Assembly: GCA_964616545.1 (NCBI GenBank)
Contig: CAZTUA010000053.1
Location: 16,588-80,587 of the forward strand
Length of the DNA stretch: 64,000 bases
From: JAQVEM01 sp964616545
Lineage (GTDB): Bacteria > Actinomycetota > Humimicrobiia > Humimicrobiales > Humimicrobiaceae
Direction of reading: 5' to 3'
This document shows, piece by piece, positions 8,039 through 17,008 of this stretch. The notes under the pieces were generated by a model. That model did not search any database, was not told where the DNA came from, and worked only from the letters and a program-made list of their open reading frames with translations. The translations under genes and the position numbers were made by a program. Numbering within the stretch: the first letter of the stretch is position 1; each line of letters begins with the position of its first letter.

Positions 8039-9943
8039 CTATACATCTATAAAAGAAACCCCTCTTGCGTTTTTCTCAATAAATTCTCTCCTCGGCTCCA
8101 CTTTATTTCCCATTAGAGTTGAAAAAACATCATCCGCAATCAGTGCGTCCTCAATTTCAACCTTGAGAAGGGTCCTTGCTTCAGGATTCATTGTTGTCTC
8201 CCACAGCTGCTCCGGGTCCATTTCTCCGAGACCCTTGTATTGCTGAACAGCAATTTTTTTATTTTCATATCTCTTCTTGAATCCCTCGAGCTCTTTATCG
8301 CTATAGGCATAAGAAACCTGCTTATCGCTTTTAACCTGATATAGAGGCGGCTGGGCTATATATACATAGCCGGAATCGATTAATTCCGGCATGTAGCGGT
8401 AAAGAAAAGTTAGAATTAAAGTTCTTATATGGGCTCCATCCACATCGGCATCGGTCATTATTATTATCTTATGGTACCTGGCGTTCTTAATATCAAAATC
8501 TTCGCCGACTCCGGAACCCATGGCTGTTACTATGGCCTGGATTTCCTGGCTGCTTAATATTTTATTTAACCTGGCTTTCTCAACATTTAAAATCTTGCCC
8601 TTTAAAGGGAGGATTGCCTGGAACCTTCTATCCCTGGCCTGTTTTGCGCTGCCTCCTGCCGAATCGCCCTCAACCAGGAACAATTCACAGTATTTGGGGT
8701 CATTTATGGAACAATCGGAAAGCTTTCCTGGAAGTGAGCTGCTTTCCAGCAGCGACTTCTTCCTGGTAAGGTCCTTTGCTTTTTTTGCTGCTGCTCTTGC
8801 CCTGAAGGCTTCCATGCACTTGCTAACTATTACCCTGCCTATTGCCGGGTTTTCTCCCAAAAATTCAGAAAGTTTTGAATTCACGGTAGATTCAACAAAA
8901 CCCTTAATTTCACTATTGCCCAGCTTGGTTTTGGTCTGTCCCTCAAATTGCGGGTTCTTTAGCTTTACGCTGATTATTGCAGTCAGCCCTTCCCTTATGT
9001 CTTCACCCTGAAAATTTTCATCCTTTTCCTTAAGTATGTTGGCATTTCGGGCATAATCATTTATTGTCCTTGTAAGCGCACCTTTAAAGCCGCTCAGGTG
9101 CGTCCCGCCTTCAGTTGTATTTATATTGTTGGCAAATGAAAAGATACTCTCTGAGTAGCCGTTTGTATATTGCATTGCAACTTCTACTTCATGGCTGGAA
9201 ACTGCATTTTTAAAATATATTACTTTTTTATGGAGGATATCTTTCTTCTCGCATAAATACTTTACAAAATCCTCTATCCCCCCGTTATAATGAAATACTT
9301 CCTTTTTTTCCGGCTTTATTCTTGAATCTACAAGTGTAATCTTTAAACCTTTATTCAAAAAAGCCATTTCCTTCATCCGGCTGGAAAGTATCTCAAATTT
9401 GTAATCTATCTCTTCAAATATCTCCCTGTCAGGATAGAAGGAAATTGCCGTACCGTGGGTATTTGTTTTCTCACCTTTTACAAGGTCCCCGGCAGGCTCT
9501 CCTCTTTTAAAATCCTGTCTGTAGATATTTCCGTCCCTTCTCACTTCCACACTCAGTTTTTCCGAGAGTGCATTTACAACAGAAACTCCAACACCATGCA
9601 ATCCTCCGGATACTTTGTAGCCTGCTCCCCCGAATTTACCTCCGGCGTGCAGCTTTGTTAAAACTATTTCAACAGCCGGCCTGTTGAATTTTTCAACTTT
9701 TTTTACAGGAATACCGCGGCCATTATCCACAACGGTTACAGAATTATCTTCTTTTAACACAACCAATACATTATCACAGTATCCGGCCATTGCCTCATCT
9801 ATGCTGTTATCTATAACCTCGTAGATAAGATGATGCAGCCCTCTTGAACCCGTAGAGCCAATGTACATGCTCGGCCTTCTTCTGACTGCGGAAAGACCCT
9901 CAAGAACGGTTATGTCTTTTGCATCATAACTCGATTTTTTCAA
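8039..9943 (-). CDS. gyrB: DNA gyrase subunit B
   Basis: 634 aa ATPase subunit of gyrase. The GHKL ATP-binding motifs are visible (EVIDNSIDEAMAGY near residue 42, DNGRGIPV near 73, GLHGVGVSVVNAL near 116), followed by the transducer and the TOPRIM domain with EGDSAGGSAKQ and DADVDGAHIRTLIL, and the C-terminal QYKGLGEMDPEQLWETTM. Start codon is TTG at 9941-9943, with GGAGG 5 nt upstream. The leader contains a 9-bp inverted repeat (9993-10041). Confidence 0.98.
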   Translation of the reverse strand: MKKSSYDAKDITVLEGLSAVRRRPSMYIGSTGSRGLHHLIYEVIDNSIDEAMAGYCDNVLVVLKEDNSVTVVDNGRGIPVKKVEKFNRPAVEIVLTKLHAGGKFGGAGYKVSGGLHGVGVSVVNALSEKLSVEVRRDGNIYRQDFKRGEPAGDLVKGEKTNTHGTAISFYPDREIFEEIDYKFEILSSRMKEMAFLNKGLKITLVDSRIKPEKKEVFHYNGGIEDFVKYLCEKKDILHKKVIYFKNAVSSHEVEVAMQYTNGYSESIFSFANNINTTEGGTHLSGFKGALTRTINDYARNANILKEKDENFQGEDIREGLTAIISVKLKNPQFEGQTKTKLGNSEIKGFVESTVNSKLSEFLGENPAIGRVIVSKCMEAFRARAAAKKAKDLTRKKSLLESSSLPGKLSDCSINDPKYCELFLVEGDSAGGSAKQARDRRFQAILPLKGKILNVEKARLNKILSSQEIQAIVTAMGSGVGEDFDIKNARYHKIIIMTDADVDGAHIRTLILTFLYRYMPELIDSGYVYIAQPPLYQVKSDKQVSYAYSDKELEGFKKRYENKKIAVQQYKGLGEMDPEQLWETTMNPEARTLLKVEIEDALIADDVFSTLMGNKVEPRREFIEKNARGVSFIDV

Positions 9944-9992
9944 AAAAACCTCCAGCTTTCTGTTAATTTCTCTTATATTAGATACATAAATA

Positions 9993-10041
9993 AAGGGTAA
10001 TAAGTAAGTAAAAAAAAACCATTTTAATACCCATTACCCTT
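9993..10041. repeat. inverted repeat in the gyrB leader
   Basis: AAGGGTAAT at 9993-10001 is matched by ATTACCCTT at 10033-10041, a perfect 9-bp inverted repeat with a 31-nt AT-rich spacer containing a run of nine A (nine U in gyrB-sense RNA, inside the loop). It lies 50-98 nt upstream of gyrB in the 210-nt gap after the DUF721 gene. It could be an mRNA hairpin or a paired protein site; the T-run position does not fit a normal terminator. Confidence 0.45.
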
Positions 10042-10153
10042 GCTTGCCTGAATATAAATTATTTTCCAATAATGTTTATGGTAATTTTAATATTTATTAT
10101 CAAATATTATACCATATTTCCCCCGAAATTTGACTAAAACAGGGTGATAAATT

Positions 10154-10465
10154 TTAAAGATTTTGCCTGAATTTTATCCTTTTGACGGCATCTTCGCCAA
10201 TAAAGGAGTTAATCCTTTCAACCAGCCGTGCAGACATCATATTAAGTTCATTCGCCCATGTAGAACTGGCTACCGATACATATAAAGTATTTCTGCTTAT
10301 CCTTTCAGGTTTTGTTTTTTTGCTTATTTCGCTACCTACTATTTCTTCCCAGTGGCTAAATATTTTAGAGGTTTTTAATCTTGAGCCAATATTTAAATCC
10401 TTTACCACATCATTTATTATGCTTCCTATATCCTTTATTTCTTTCATGTTTATATTATAATCCAT
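10154..10465 (-). CDS. DUF721 (DciA-like) protein between recF and gyrB
   Basis: 103 aa. The pattern WEEIVGSEISKKTKPERISRNTLYVSVASSTWANELNM is that of the DUF721 family, which includes DciA, the ancestral replicative helicase loader, and the actinobacterial protein encoded between recF and gyrB (Rv0004). The KH-like domain covers most of the chain. The ATG lies 10 nt after the recF stop; the Shine-Dalgarno is poor, so an internal ATG (codon 7) cannot be excluded. Its place next to recF and gyrB supports a role in replication initiation or helicase loading. Confidence 0.85.
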   Translation of the reverse strand: MDYNINMKEIKDIGSIINDVVKDLNIGSRLKTSKIFSHWEEIVGSEISKKTKPERISRNTLYVSVASSTWANELNMMSARLVERINSFIGEDAVKRIKFRQNL

Positions 10466-10475
10466 CTACAGTGCT

Positions 10476-11660
10476 TTATAAATCCAGAACTGTAACCTTA
10501 TTGTCTTTAACAAGCAGCCTGCTCCCGAATTCAAGATCAATCTTATCAAGATAGCTCATATTTGTAGTGGTTACAAATGTCTGGAATTTATTCTTAACCG
10601 CTCTTACGAGTATTTTTTTTCTTTCTATGTCAAGCTCCGAAAACACATCATCCAGAAGAAGGACCGGGTCCCTTTTTATTTTTTTTCTCAATACATCCAT
10701 TTCACAGAGTTTTAAACTTATTGAAGCAATTCTCTGCTGCCCCTGCGACCCGAAACATCTCACATTCTTCCCGCCAAGCAAAATTACAAAATCATCTCTG
10801 TGGGGTCCCACCCTTGTATTTTTATACTGCAGGTCCCTTTCAATGCTGTCTTTTAATTTACGGCCAAAAGTCTCTTCAAGGTTTTTAATCATTGAACTAT
10901 CCCCGTCCCGGGCCTCTCTTTCAGTAAAGTCCAGAAGACTATCCGGCGCACTTTCCCTGTCCCAGCTGAAAACATAAAATATATCCGCGGAAGCTTCCTT
11001 AAAAAAACTTTTCATATAATTTTTGAATTCAGATTTTATTTCATTTATCAGCCTGAACCTTTTTTTCATGATATCCGTTCCGTACTTTACCAGATTGTCA
11101 TTCCACACTTCCAGGGATGAATTAATTCCTGTATCAATCTTTCCGCCGATGCTTTTAATGAGGCTGGTCCTGTGGGCAAGTATTTTCTGGTATTGCAGTC
11201 TCTGCCTGTAATAGCTCCTGTCGGTTTTTTCAAGCACGCCATCAAGAAAATTTCTCCTTTCAGACGGCCCGTATTTTACAATCCTCATATCATCCGGAGA
11301 GAATATTACTGAAGGGAGCATTGATATAAAATCTGTTTTCTTCCTCCGGTTTATTTTATCCACTCTTATTCTTGTATTGTTGTCCTTACGTAGTTCTATC
11401 TCAATAAAATGCTCCAGCCCATCATTCTCCCCGGAGTCCACTATTGCCTTTATGAAGGAATAGCTGCTTGCCCAGTTAATAATTTCATCCTGGGTGTAAG
11501 TTCTGTGAGACCTGCCTGTGGACAGGTAATGTATGGATTCCAGCAGATTTGTCTTGCCATCTCCATTATTTCCAAGAATCAAAACGGTATTTTTATCAAA
11601 ATTTAAATTGATATGATGGTAATTTCTGTAATTTTTTAATTCTAATTTTTTTAAATACAC
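10476..11660 (-). CDS. recF: DNA replication and repair protein RecF
   Basis: 394 aa SMC-like ATPase that helps load RecA at gaps during recombinational repair. Walker A is GNNGDGKTNLLE (about residues 30-41), followed by STGRSHR. The signature region (FGSQGQQRIASISLKL) and Walker B (LLLDDVFSELD) lie near the C-terminus, then the D-loop and TTTN. The start is a GTG (11658-11660). First gene of the recF-DUF721-gyrB-gyrA run. In most genomes dnaA and dnaN precede recF, but here the upstream neighbour is a divergent redox operon, so recF is separated from dnaN. Confidence 0.97.
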   Translation of the reverse strand: MYLKKLELKNYRNYHHINLNFDKNTVLILGNNGDGKTNLLESIHYLSTGRSHRTYTQDEIINWASSYSFIKAIVDSGENDGLEHFIEIELRKDNNTRIRVDKINRRKKTDFISMLPSVIFSPDDMRIVKYGPSERRNFLDGVLEKTDRSYYRQRLQYQKILAHRTSLIKSIGGKIDTGINSSLEVWNDNLVKYGTDIMKKRFRLINEIKSEFKNYMKSFFKEASADIFYVFSWDRESAPDSLLDFTEREARDGDSSMIKNLEETFGRKLKDSIERDLQYKNTRVGPHRDDFVILLGGKNVRCFGSQGQQRIASISLKLCEMDVLRKKIKRDPVLLLDDVFSELDIERKKILVRAVKNKFQTFVTTTNMSYLDKIDLEFGSRLLVKDNKVTVLDL

Positions 11661-11991
11661 AATATTAAATATAGCATAAAATATATACTTTCTGCCTTAA
11701 ATAATTTTTGTTCCGCCGGCAAAGCCGCATCGTTGCAGATTATTAATCATCAATTACTACCGGCCAGCAAATTTTTTTAAACAGACTATATTAAACCCGC
11801 GGTACGGCAACCTTGATTCTTATCTTTTAACTTTCTATTAATAATATCATTTATAGATTAAAAATTTAATTTTACAGAGCGCTTATTTTGTTACAATTAT
11901 TATAAATATTCTGTTATAATTTTTGAAAACAAACCGGGAAAGTTTAAGTGTTTTAAAAAATTTTCTCTGTTTAAAAAGGAAAAACTATACT
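11661..11991. other. divergent intergenic region, recF / formate dehydrogenase operon
   Basis: 331 nt without a gene. A GC-richer patch (11713-11732) holds short self-complementary blocks (GCCGG at 11716 and CCGGC near 11761) and a GATTA-T-TAATC inverted repeat at 11738-11748. The rest is AT-rich. The plus-strand promoter at 11912-11920 serves the redox operon. I do not recognise a known riboswitch here, although an effector-sensing leader would be reasonable for a molybdenum enzyme. Confidence 0.4.
11912..11920 (+). promoter_or_regulatory. extended -10 promoter of the formate dehydrogenase operon
   Basis: TGTTATAAT, a full extended -10 element. The upstream TTACAA (11891-11896) is a poor -35 at 18 nt spacing. 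The predicted transcription start is near 11927, giving a leader of about 65 nt to the ATG at 11992. The same TGTTATAAT nonamer occurs ahead of the ATP-cone gene and phoR. Confidence 0.55.
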
Positions 11992-12492
11992 ATGGCAATA
12001 AGGATTTCTGATTTACCGGAATATAGATTAAAAACAGAAGAAATAAAAAAAATTAACAGCATAATACAGAAAAATCGCGGCAAAAAAGAAGCTTTAATTC
12101 CGGTACTACAGAAAATACAGAAAGATGTTGGCTTCTTATCTGTAGAAACTCAGAAAAAGGTAGCAGATGCTTTAGAGCTTCCTGAAAAGGATGTTTACGG
12201 AGTAGTGACTTTCTACTCATTCTTTTCAATGACTCCAAGAGGAAAGAATAATATAAGAGTCTGCCTTGGGACTGCATGTTTTGTAAAAGGCGGTAAAAAA
12301 ATATTAGATAAGATAATAAGAGAATTAAAAATCAAACCGGGCCAGACCACCTCCGATAGAATATATACCCTGCAGGTTAATCGTTGTCTTGGAGCATGCG
12401 GACTTGCTCCAATAGTTGTGATAAATGATAAAATTTTTCAGAAGGTAAATCCTGAAAAAGTTATGGATATAATATATTCTTATAAAAAATAA
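11992..12492 (+). CDS. NuoE-like [2Fe-2S] diaphorase subunit of the formate dehydrogenase
   Basis: 166 aa from the ATG at 11992, preceded by AAAAAGGA; a longer TTG-started reading adds 23 residues that have no counterpart in the family. The thioredoxin-like fold has the N-terminal helical bundle (residues about 10-75, IIQKNRGKKEALIPVLQKIQ, PEKDVYGVVTFYSFF) and the [2Fe-2S] ligand set C-x4-C (CLGTAC) and C-x3-C (CLGAC). In NADH-linked formate dehydrogenases and hydrogenases this subunit pairs with the NuoF-like flavoprotein and carries electrons between the flavin and the iron-sulfur chain in the cytoplasm. First gene of a five-gene plus-strand operon. Confidence 0.92.
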   Translation: MAIRISDLPEYRLKTEEIKKINSIIQKNRGKKEALIPVLQKIQKDVGFLSVETQKKVADALELPEKDVYGVVTFYSFFSMTPRGKNNIRVCLGTACFVKGGKKILDKIIRELKIKPGQTTSDRIYTLQVNRCLGACGLAPIVVINDKIFQKVNPEKVMDIIYSYKK

Positions 12493-12547
12493 AAAATATT
12501 CTTTTAAATTACCCTGATATCCGGGCTTTAAAAAGAAGAGGTTTAAT

Positions 12548-14263
12548 TTGTTGAATAAGAAACCGATAAAAATAAAAACAAAAGATGATCTTTTTAAAAT
12601 AAAGAAAGAAACAACTAAAAAAAAGAATCTGAGCTCTTCAGGAACAGGATACAGAATAACGGTACACCTTGGAACATGCGGTATCGCTTCAGGTGCTGAT
12701 ATTATAAAAGACCGGGTAAAAAAAGAACTAAATTTAAGAAATAAAAGTAGCATTGATTTTACCACTTCCGGATGTGTGGGATTCTGTGCCCTGGAGCCGA
12801 TGTTAACCATTGAATCATACCATATGGGGCCTGTTATTTATCATAGCCTTGATAAAGATAAAGTTAAAAGGATCTTTAATGCACACATAGACAATGGAAA
12901 AATACTGGAAGAACTTGAACCCATAACAGAAGATTCCCCGCTCTCAAACTTTTATAAATACCAGGAATCCCGTGTTTTAAGAAACAGGGGGAAAATAGAC
13001 CCCTTTAAAATTGAAGATTATATCACAAATGATGGATATCTCGCGCTCGCAAAAGTTATTGAGAGCGGCAGTCCTGAAAGAATAGTAAAAACTATTTCAG
13101 AATCAGGCCTTCGCGGCCGGGGAGGAGCAGGCTTTCCCACGGGAGCCAAGTGGGAGTTCTGCAGAAAGGCTCAATCAAAAAATGGAGTTAAATATGTAAT
13201 ATGTAACGGTGACGAAGGGGACCCCGGTGCTTTCATGGACAGGAACCTGCTTGAATCAGATCCGCATTCTATCCTTGAAGGAATGATTATTGCAGCTTAT
13301 TCAATTGGTTCAAATAAAGGTTATCTTTATATAAGAGCGGAATACCCTCTTGCAGTAAAAACAATGAAGCATGCAATAAGTCAGGCAAAAAATTATGGCC
13401 TTATAGGGAAAAATATACTGAACAGCGGCTTTAATTTTGAAGTTGAAATATATGAGGGCGCAGGAGCATTTGTATGCGGCGAAGAAACCGCACTTATAAA
13501 TTCAATTGAAGGTAAAAGAGGCATGCCCAGACCCAAACCTCCTTATCCTGCAAATGAAGGACTTTTTGGAGAGCCTACTCTTATAAATAATGTTGAAACC
13601 CTATCAAATATCCCACAGATAATCCTGAAGGGAGCTAAATGGTTCAGCAGCATCGGGACTGAAACAAGTAAAGGAACCAAAATATTTGCTCTTGCAGGAG
13701 CTGTTAAAAATGTGGGTCTGGTTGAAGTTCCTATGGGAATGACCTTAAGGGATATCATTTATAAAATTGGAGGTGGGATACCTGAGGGAAAAAATTTTAA
13801 AGCAGCGCAGTTCGGGGGGCCATCGGGAGGATGCATACCCCGCAAATTTTTAGATATACCTATTGATTACGAAAAAATAAAAGAGGCAGGTTCTATTATG
13901 GGCTCCGGCGGGATGATAGTTATTGATGAAGAAACCTGTATGGTAAACCTTGCAAGGTATTTTATGGATTTTATTCAGGATGAATCATGCGGCCAGTGTG
14001 TCCCATGCAGAATAGGGACCAGAAGAATGCTGGAAATTTTAGAGAAAATAACACAGGGCAAGGGCAGTGAAGACAGTATTGAAAAACTTGAAAAATTATC
14101 AGCTGTTATTAAAGAAACTTCTCTCTGTGGATTGGGAAAAACCGCCCCAAATCCTGTAATGAGCACTATAAAATATTTTAGAGAAGAATTTGAAGAACAT
14201 ATCAGAACCCAAAAATCATGCAAAAGGCTTCATGCAAAAAAAGAAAAAAGTATAAAAACATAA
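12548..14263 (+). CDS. NuoF-like NAD(H)-binding flavoprotein of the formate dehydrogenase
   Basis: 571 aa. Start is TTG at 12548 or the adjacent TTG at 12551, both within range of AAGAGG. Residues about 35-115 are a thioredoxin-like [2Fe-2S] domain. Residues 150-440 are the 51-kDa NADH/FMN domain with GRGGAGFPTGAKWEF (FMN), GDEGDPGAFMDRNLLE and GAGAFVCGEETALINSIEG (NADH). The N3-type [4Fe-4S] site ESCGQCVPCRIGT is near residue 481. In the N-terminal domain the first expected cysteine is missing (VHLGTC rather than VCxGTxC), with His40 nearby, so that cluster may be altered or lost. Unlike its paralogue at 19847-21784 it lacks the C-terminal 2[4Fe-4S] ferredoxin domain. Inferred role: exchange of electrons between NAD(H) and FdhA. 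Confidence 0.92.
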   Translation: MLNKKPIKIKTKDDLFKIKKETTKKKNLSSSGTGYRITVHLGTCGIASGADIIKDRVKKELNLRNKSSIDFTTSGCVGFCALEPMLTIESYHMGPVIYHSLDKDKVKRIFNAHIDNGKILEELEPITEDSPLSNFYKYQESRVLRNRGKIDPFKIEDYITNDGYLALAKVIESGSPERIVKTISESGLRGRGGAGFPTGAKWEFCRKAQSKNGVKYVICNGDEGDPGAFMDRNLLESDPHSILEGMIIAAYSIGSNKGYLYIRAEYPLAVKTMKHAISQAKNYGLIGKNILNSGFNFEVEIYEGAGAFVCGEETALINSIEGKRGMPRPKPPYPANEGLFGEPTLINNVETLSNIPQIILKGAKWFSSIGTETSKGTKIFALAGAVKNVGLVEVPMGMTLRDIIYKIGGGIPEGKNFKAAQFGGPSGGCIPRKFLDIPIDYEKIKEAGSIMGSGGMIVIDEETCMVNLARYFMDFIQDESCGQCVPCRIGTRRMLEILEKITQGKGSEDSIEKLEKLSAVIKETSLCGLGKTAPNPVMSTIKYFREEFEEHIRTQKSCKRLHAKKEKSIKT

Positions 14264-14281
14264 ATTCTATTTTTATAAGAT

Positions 14282-16984
14282 ATGAAAAATTCAAGTAATA
14301 AAATAAAAATTACCATTAACAGCAAACCCTATTACTGCTCGCCGGGATGCAGTGTTCTTGAAGCCTGTCTTGAGAATAATATTTTTGTTCCCCACCTGTG
14401 CTATGACCCGAGACTCAAATCTCAGGGAGCATGCAGGCTCTGCGTTGTTGAGATAGAAGGAATGCCGGAAGCAGCTGCTTCGTGTGTAACACAGGTAAGA
14501 GAAGGAATGAAAGTCAGGACAGACACCCCCCGCATAAGAGAGCTCGTAAAAACAAATCTTGAGCTGATAATATCAGACCATCCTCTTGATTGCATGACCT
14601 GTGAGTCATCAGGAGATTGCATGCTGCAGGACCTTGCTTATATTTATGGCATTAAAGAAGTTCCATATAAGGGGAAAATCCATGAAAAGAAAGTTCTTGA
14701 AGATAATCCCTTTATACTAAGAGATAACCAGAAATGCATACTCTGCGGCAGATGTGTAAGAATGTGTGATGAAATTGTGGGAGCCAGCGCCATTGGTTAT
14801 GCCGGTAGGGGCTTTGAGAGTGAAATAGTTCCCGCATTTGAACAATCATTAAAAGAAACAGACTGTGTATTCTGCGGTAATTGCATCTCAACCTGCCCAT
14901 CCGGCGCACTGCAGTCAAAACCTTACGCTGGCAAAGCCCGCATCTCCGGAACAGAAAAAATTCAGACCGTCTGCCCCTACTGCGGAGTGGGCTGTATAAT
15001 TGATCTACATATCAGGAATAATAAAATTGTAAATGTAACCTCGGAAGTAGGAAAACATGTAAATAAAGGCAGTCTCTGCGTTAAAGGAAAATTCGGGCAT
15101 GAATTTGTAGACAGCCCGGAAAGGCTTAAAGATCCCCTGATAAAAACACGGGACAGCGGATTTAAAAAAATAAGCTGGGAGAAAGCAATAGAAACTGTTT
15201 CGGACAGGCTGAGGACAATAAAGGATAAATACGGACCTGACTCTGTTGCTGTTTTAAGCTCTGCGAAGTGTACAAATGAAGAAAATTTTTTAATGTCTAA
15301 ATTAGCCCGGGCTGCAATCGGGACCAACAACATAGACCACTGCGCCCGCCTCTGCCATGCATCAACAATCACCGGTCTGGTGCAAACTTTTGGAAGCGGA
15401 GCAATGACAAATTCAATTGAGGATATAAAATGCGCTGATGCTGCTATAATAATCGGTTCAAATACAACGGAAGCTCACCCTGTGATAGGATATGAGATTA
15501 TAAGGTGTGTTCAGGAAAATGGACTGAAACTTATCGTAATAGACCCGAGAAATATTCCCATAACAAAATATGCAGCTGTTCACCTGAGGCAAAAACCTGG
15601 AACTGATACTGCTGTTATTCTGGGAATTATAAAACTTATCTATGAGAACAATCTGCATGATAAAAATTTTATTGAAACAAGAACTGAACTTTTTGATGAT
15701 TTTATAAAATGTTTTTCATCGTATACCCCCGAAAAAGTAGCAAAAATCTCCGGAGTTAACATTGCAGATCTTGTAAAGGCCGCGGATATTTATGGATCAG
15801 CAGAGAATGCTTCCATATTTTATGCAATGGGAATCACCCAGCATACATCCGGCACAGATAATGTCGTAGCCCTTGCAGACCTTGCGCTGCTTACCGGTAA
15901 TATTGGCAGAAAAGGTACGGGTGTTAATCCATTGAGAGGCCAGAATAATGTACAGGGTGCATGTGATATGGGTGCGCTGCCGGACCTGCTGAGCGGTTAT
16001 CAGAGTATTGAAAATGACGAATTGAGGTTGAAATTTGAAAATAAATGGTCAGTGAGTTTACCTGCTAAAAAGGGTCTGACCGTAACCGAGATCATTGACG
16101 GGGCATATTCGGGCAGCATTAAAGCTCTTTATATAATGGGCGAAAATATAATGCTCAGTGACCCTGATTTATTACATGTGGCCGCAGCCCTGAAGAAACT
16201 TGAATTCCTGGTTGTCCAGGATATTTTCCTGACAGAAACGGGAGAGTTTGCCGATATTGTCCTGCCTGGAGCATGTTTTGCAGAAAAAGACGGTACATTC
16301 ACAAATACAGACAGGAGAATCCAGAGAGTCAGAAAAGCCATTGAGCCTCCAGGTAATTCTATGGCTGACTGGGAAATTATCAGTATGCTCTCAAACCGCA
16401 TGGGTTATCCTATGAGCTATAACCACCCTTCGGAGATTATGGATGAAATTGCTTCTCTTACGCCAATATACGGAGGTATAAATTATAGTAGAATTGATAT
16501 TGAAGCTTTACAATGGCCCTGCAGGAACTATAGTGACACAGGAACAGATATTCTTCATGTAGATAATTTTACAAGAGGCAGAGGTAGATTTATTCCCTTC
16601 GGGTATTCCCCTCCTGCTGAGACCCCGACCGGTGATTACCCCTTTATTCTTACTACCGGAAGAATTTTATACCATTTCCACACCAGAACGATGACCGGCA
16701 GGGTTAGCGGTTTAAATGAAATTGCCCCGATAAATCTTGTCCAGATAAATGAAGATGATGCAAAAAGTCTTAAAATTAAAAGCGGAGATACCGTGGAAGT
16801 TAGCTCAAAAAGGGGAAAAATTACTGTATCATCACTGGTAAGTCCGAAAATAAAAAAAGGAGTTGTATTTATACCGTTTCATTATGCAAGCTCTCCTGCC
16901 AATCTCCTGACCAACCCGGCTCTGGACCCCAGAGCAAAAATACCGGAATTTAAGGCCTGTGCCGTAAATTTAAGAAAAATTTAA
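14282..16984 (+). CDS. fdhA: formate dehydrogenase catalytic subunit, cysteine form, with NuoG-like N-terminus
   Basis: 900 aa. N-terminus: [2Fe-2S] domain with Cys40, Cys51, Cys54, Cys68; a His-Cys N5-type site (HPLDCMTCESSGDC); two [4Fe-4S] sites (CILCGRCVRMC and CVFCGNCISTC). From Cys231 (CPYCGVGC) the molybdopterin oxidoreductase domain begins, ending with the molybdopterin-dinucleotide-binding domain (about 780-900, TTGRILYHFHTRTMTGR). The active-site motif reads CARLCHAS, placing Cys358 where E. coli FdhF has selenocysteine; no UGA is involved. His359 of the catalytic pair is present. With the NuoE- and NuoF-like subunits upstream and FdhD/MobA downstream, this is a cytoplasmic NAD-dependent formate dehydrogenase or CO2 reductase; direction cannot be read from sequence. 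Confidence 0.93.
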   Translation: MKNSSNKIKITINSKPYYCSPGCSVLEACLENNIFVPHLCYDPRLKSQGACRLCVVEIEGMPEAAASCVTQVREGMKVRTDTPRIRELVKTNLELIISDHPLDCMTCESSGDCMLQDLAYIYGIKEVPYKGKIHEKKVLEDNPFILRDNQKCILCGRCVRMCDEIVGASAIGYAGRGFESEIVPAFEQSLKETDCVFCGNCISTCPSGALQSKPYAGKARISGTEKIQTVCPYCGVGCIIDLHIRNNKIVNVTSEVGKHVNKGSLCVKGKFGHEFVDSPERLKDPLIKTRDSGFKKISWEKAIETVSDRLRTIKDKYGPDSVAVLSSAKCTNEENFLMSKLARAAIGTNNIDHCARLCHASTITGLVQTFGSGAMTNSIEDIKCADAAIIIGSNTTEAHPVIGYEIIRCVQENGLKLIVIDPRNIPITKYAAVHLRQKPGTDTAVILGIIKLIYENNLHDKNFIETRTELFDDFIKCFSSYTPEKVAKISGVNIADLVKAADIYGSAENASIFYAMGITQHTSGTDNVVALADLALLTGNIGRKGTGVNPLRGQNNVQGACDMGALPDLLSGYQSIENDELRLKFENKWSVSLPAKKGLTVTEIIDGAYSGSIKALYIMGENIMLSDPDLLHVAAALKKLEFLVVQDIFLTETGEFADIVLPGACFAEKDGTFTNTDRRIQRVRKAIEPPGNSMADWEIISMLSNRMGYPMSYNHPSEIMDEIASLTPIYGGINYSRIDIEALQWPCRNYSDTGTDILHVDNFTRGRGRFIPFGYSPPAETPTGDYPFILTTGRILYHFHTRTMTGRVSGLNEIAPINLVQINEDDAKSLKIKSGDTVEVSSKRGKITVSSLVSPKIKKGVVFIPFHYASSPANLLTNPALDPRAKIPEFKACAVNLRKI

Positions 16985-17008
16985 AATTTATAACGGTAAA
17001 ATAAAAAT

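Noticed and set aside
11700..11780. Possible molybdenum-cofactor or other riboswitch before the formate dehydrogenase operon
   Set aside because: Short GC-rich complementary blocks exist, but I could not draw a known aptamer; a covariance search would be decisive.
15353..15355. Possible selenocysteine site in FdhA
   Set aside because: The codon is TGC (Cys358), not TGA, so no selenocysteine is involved.
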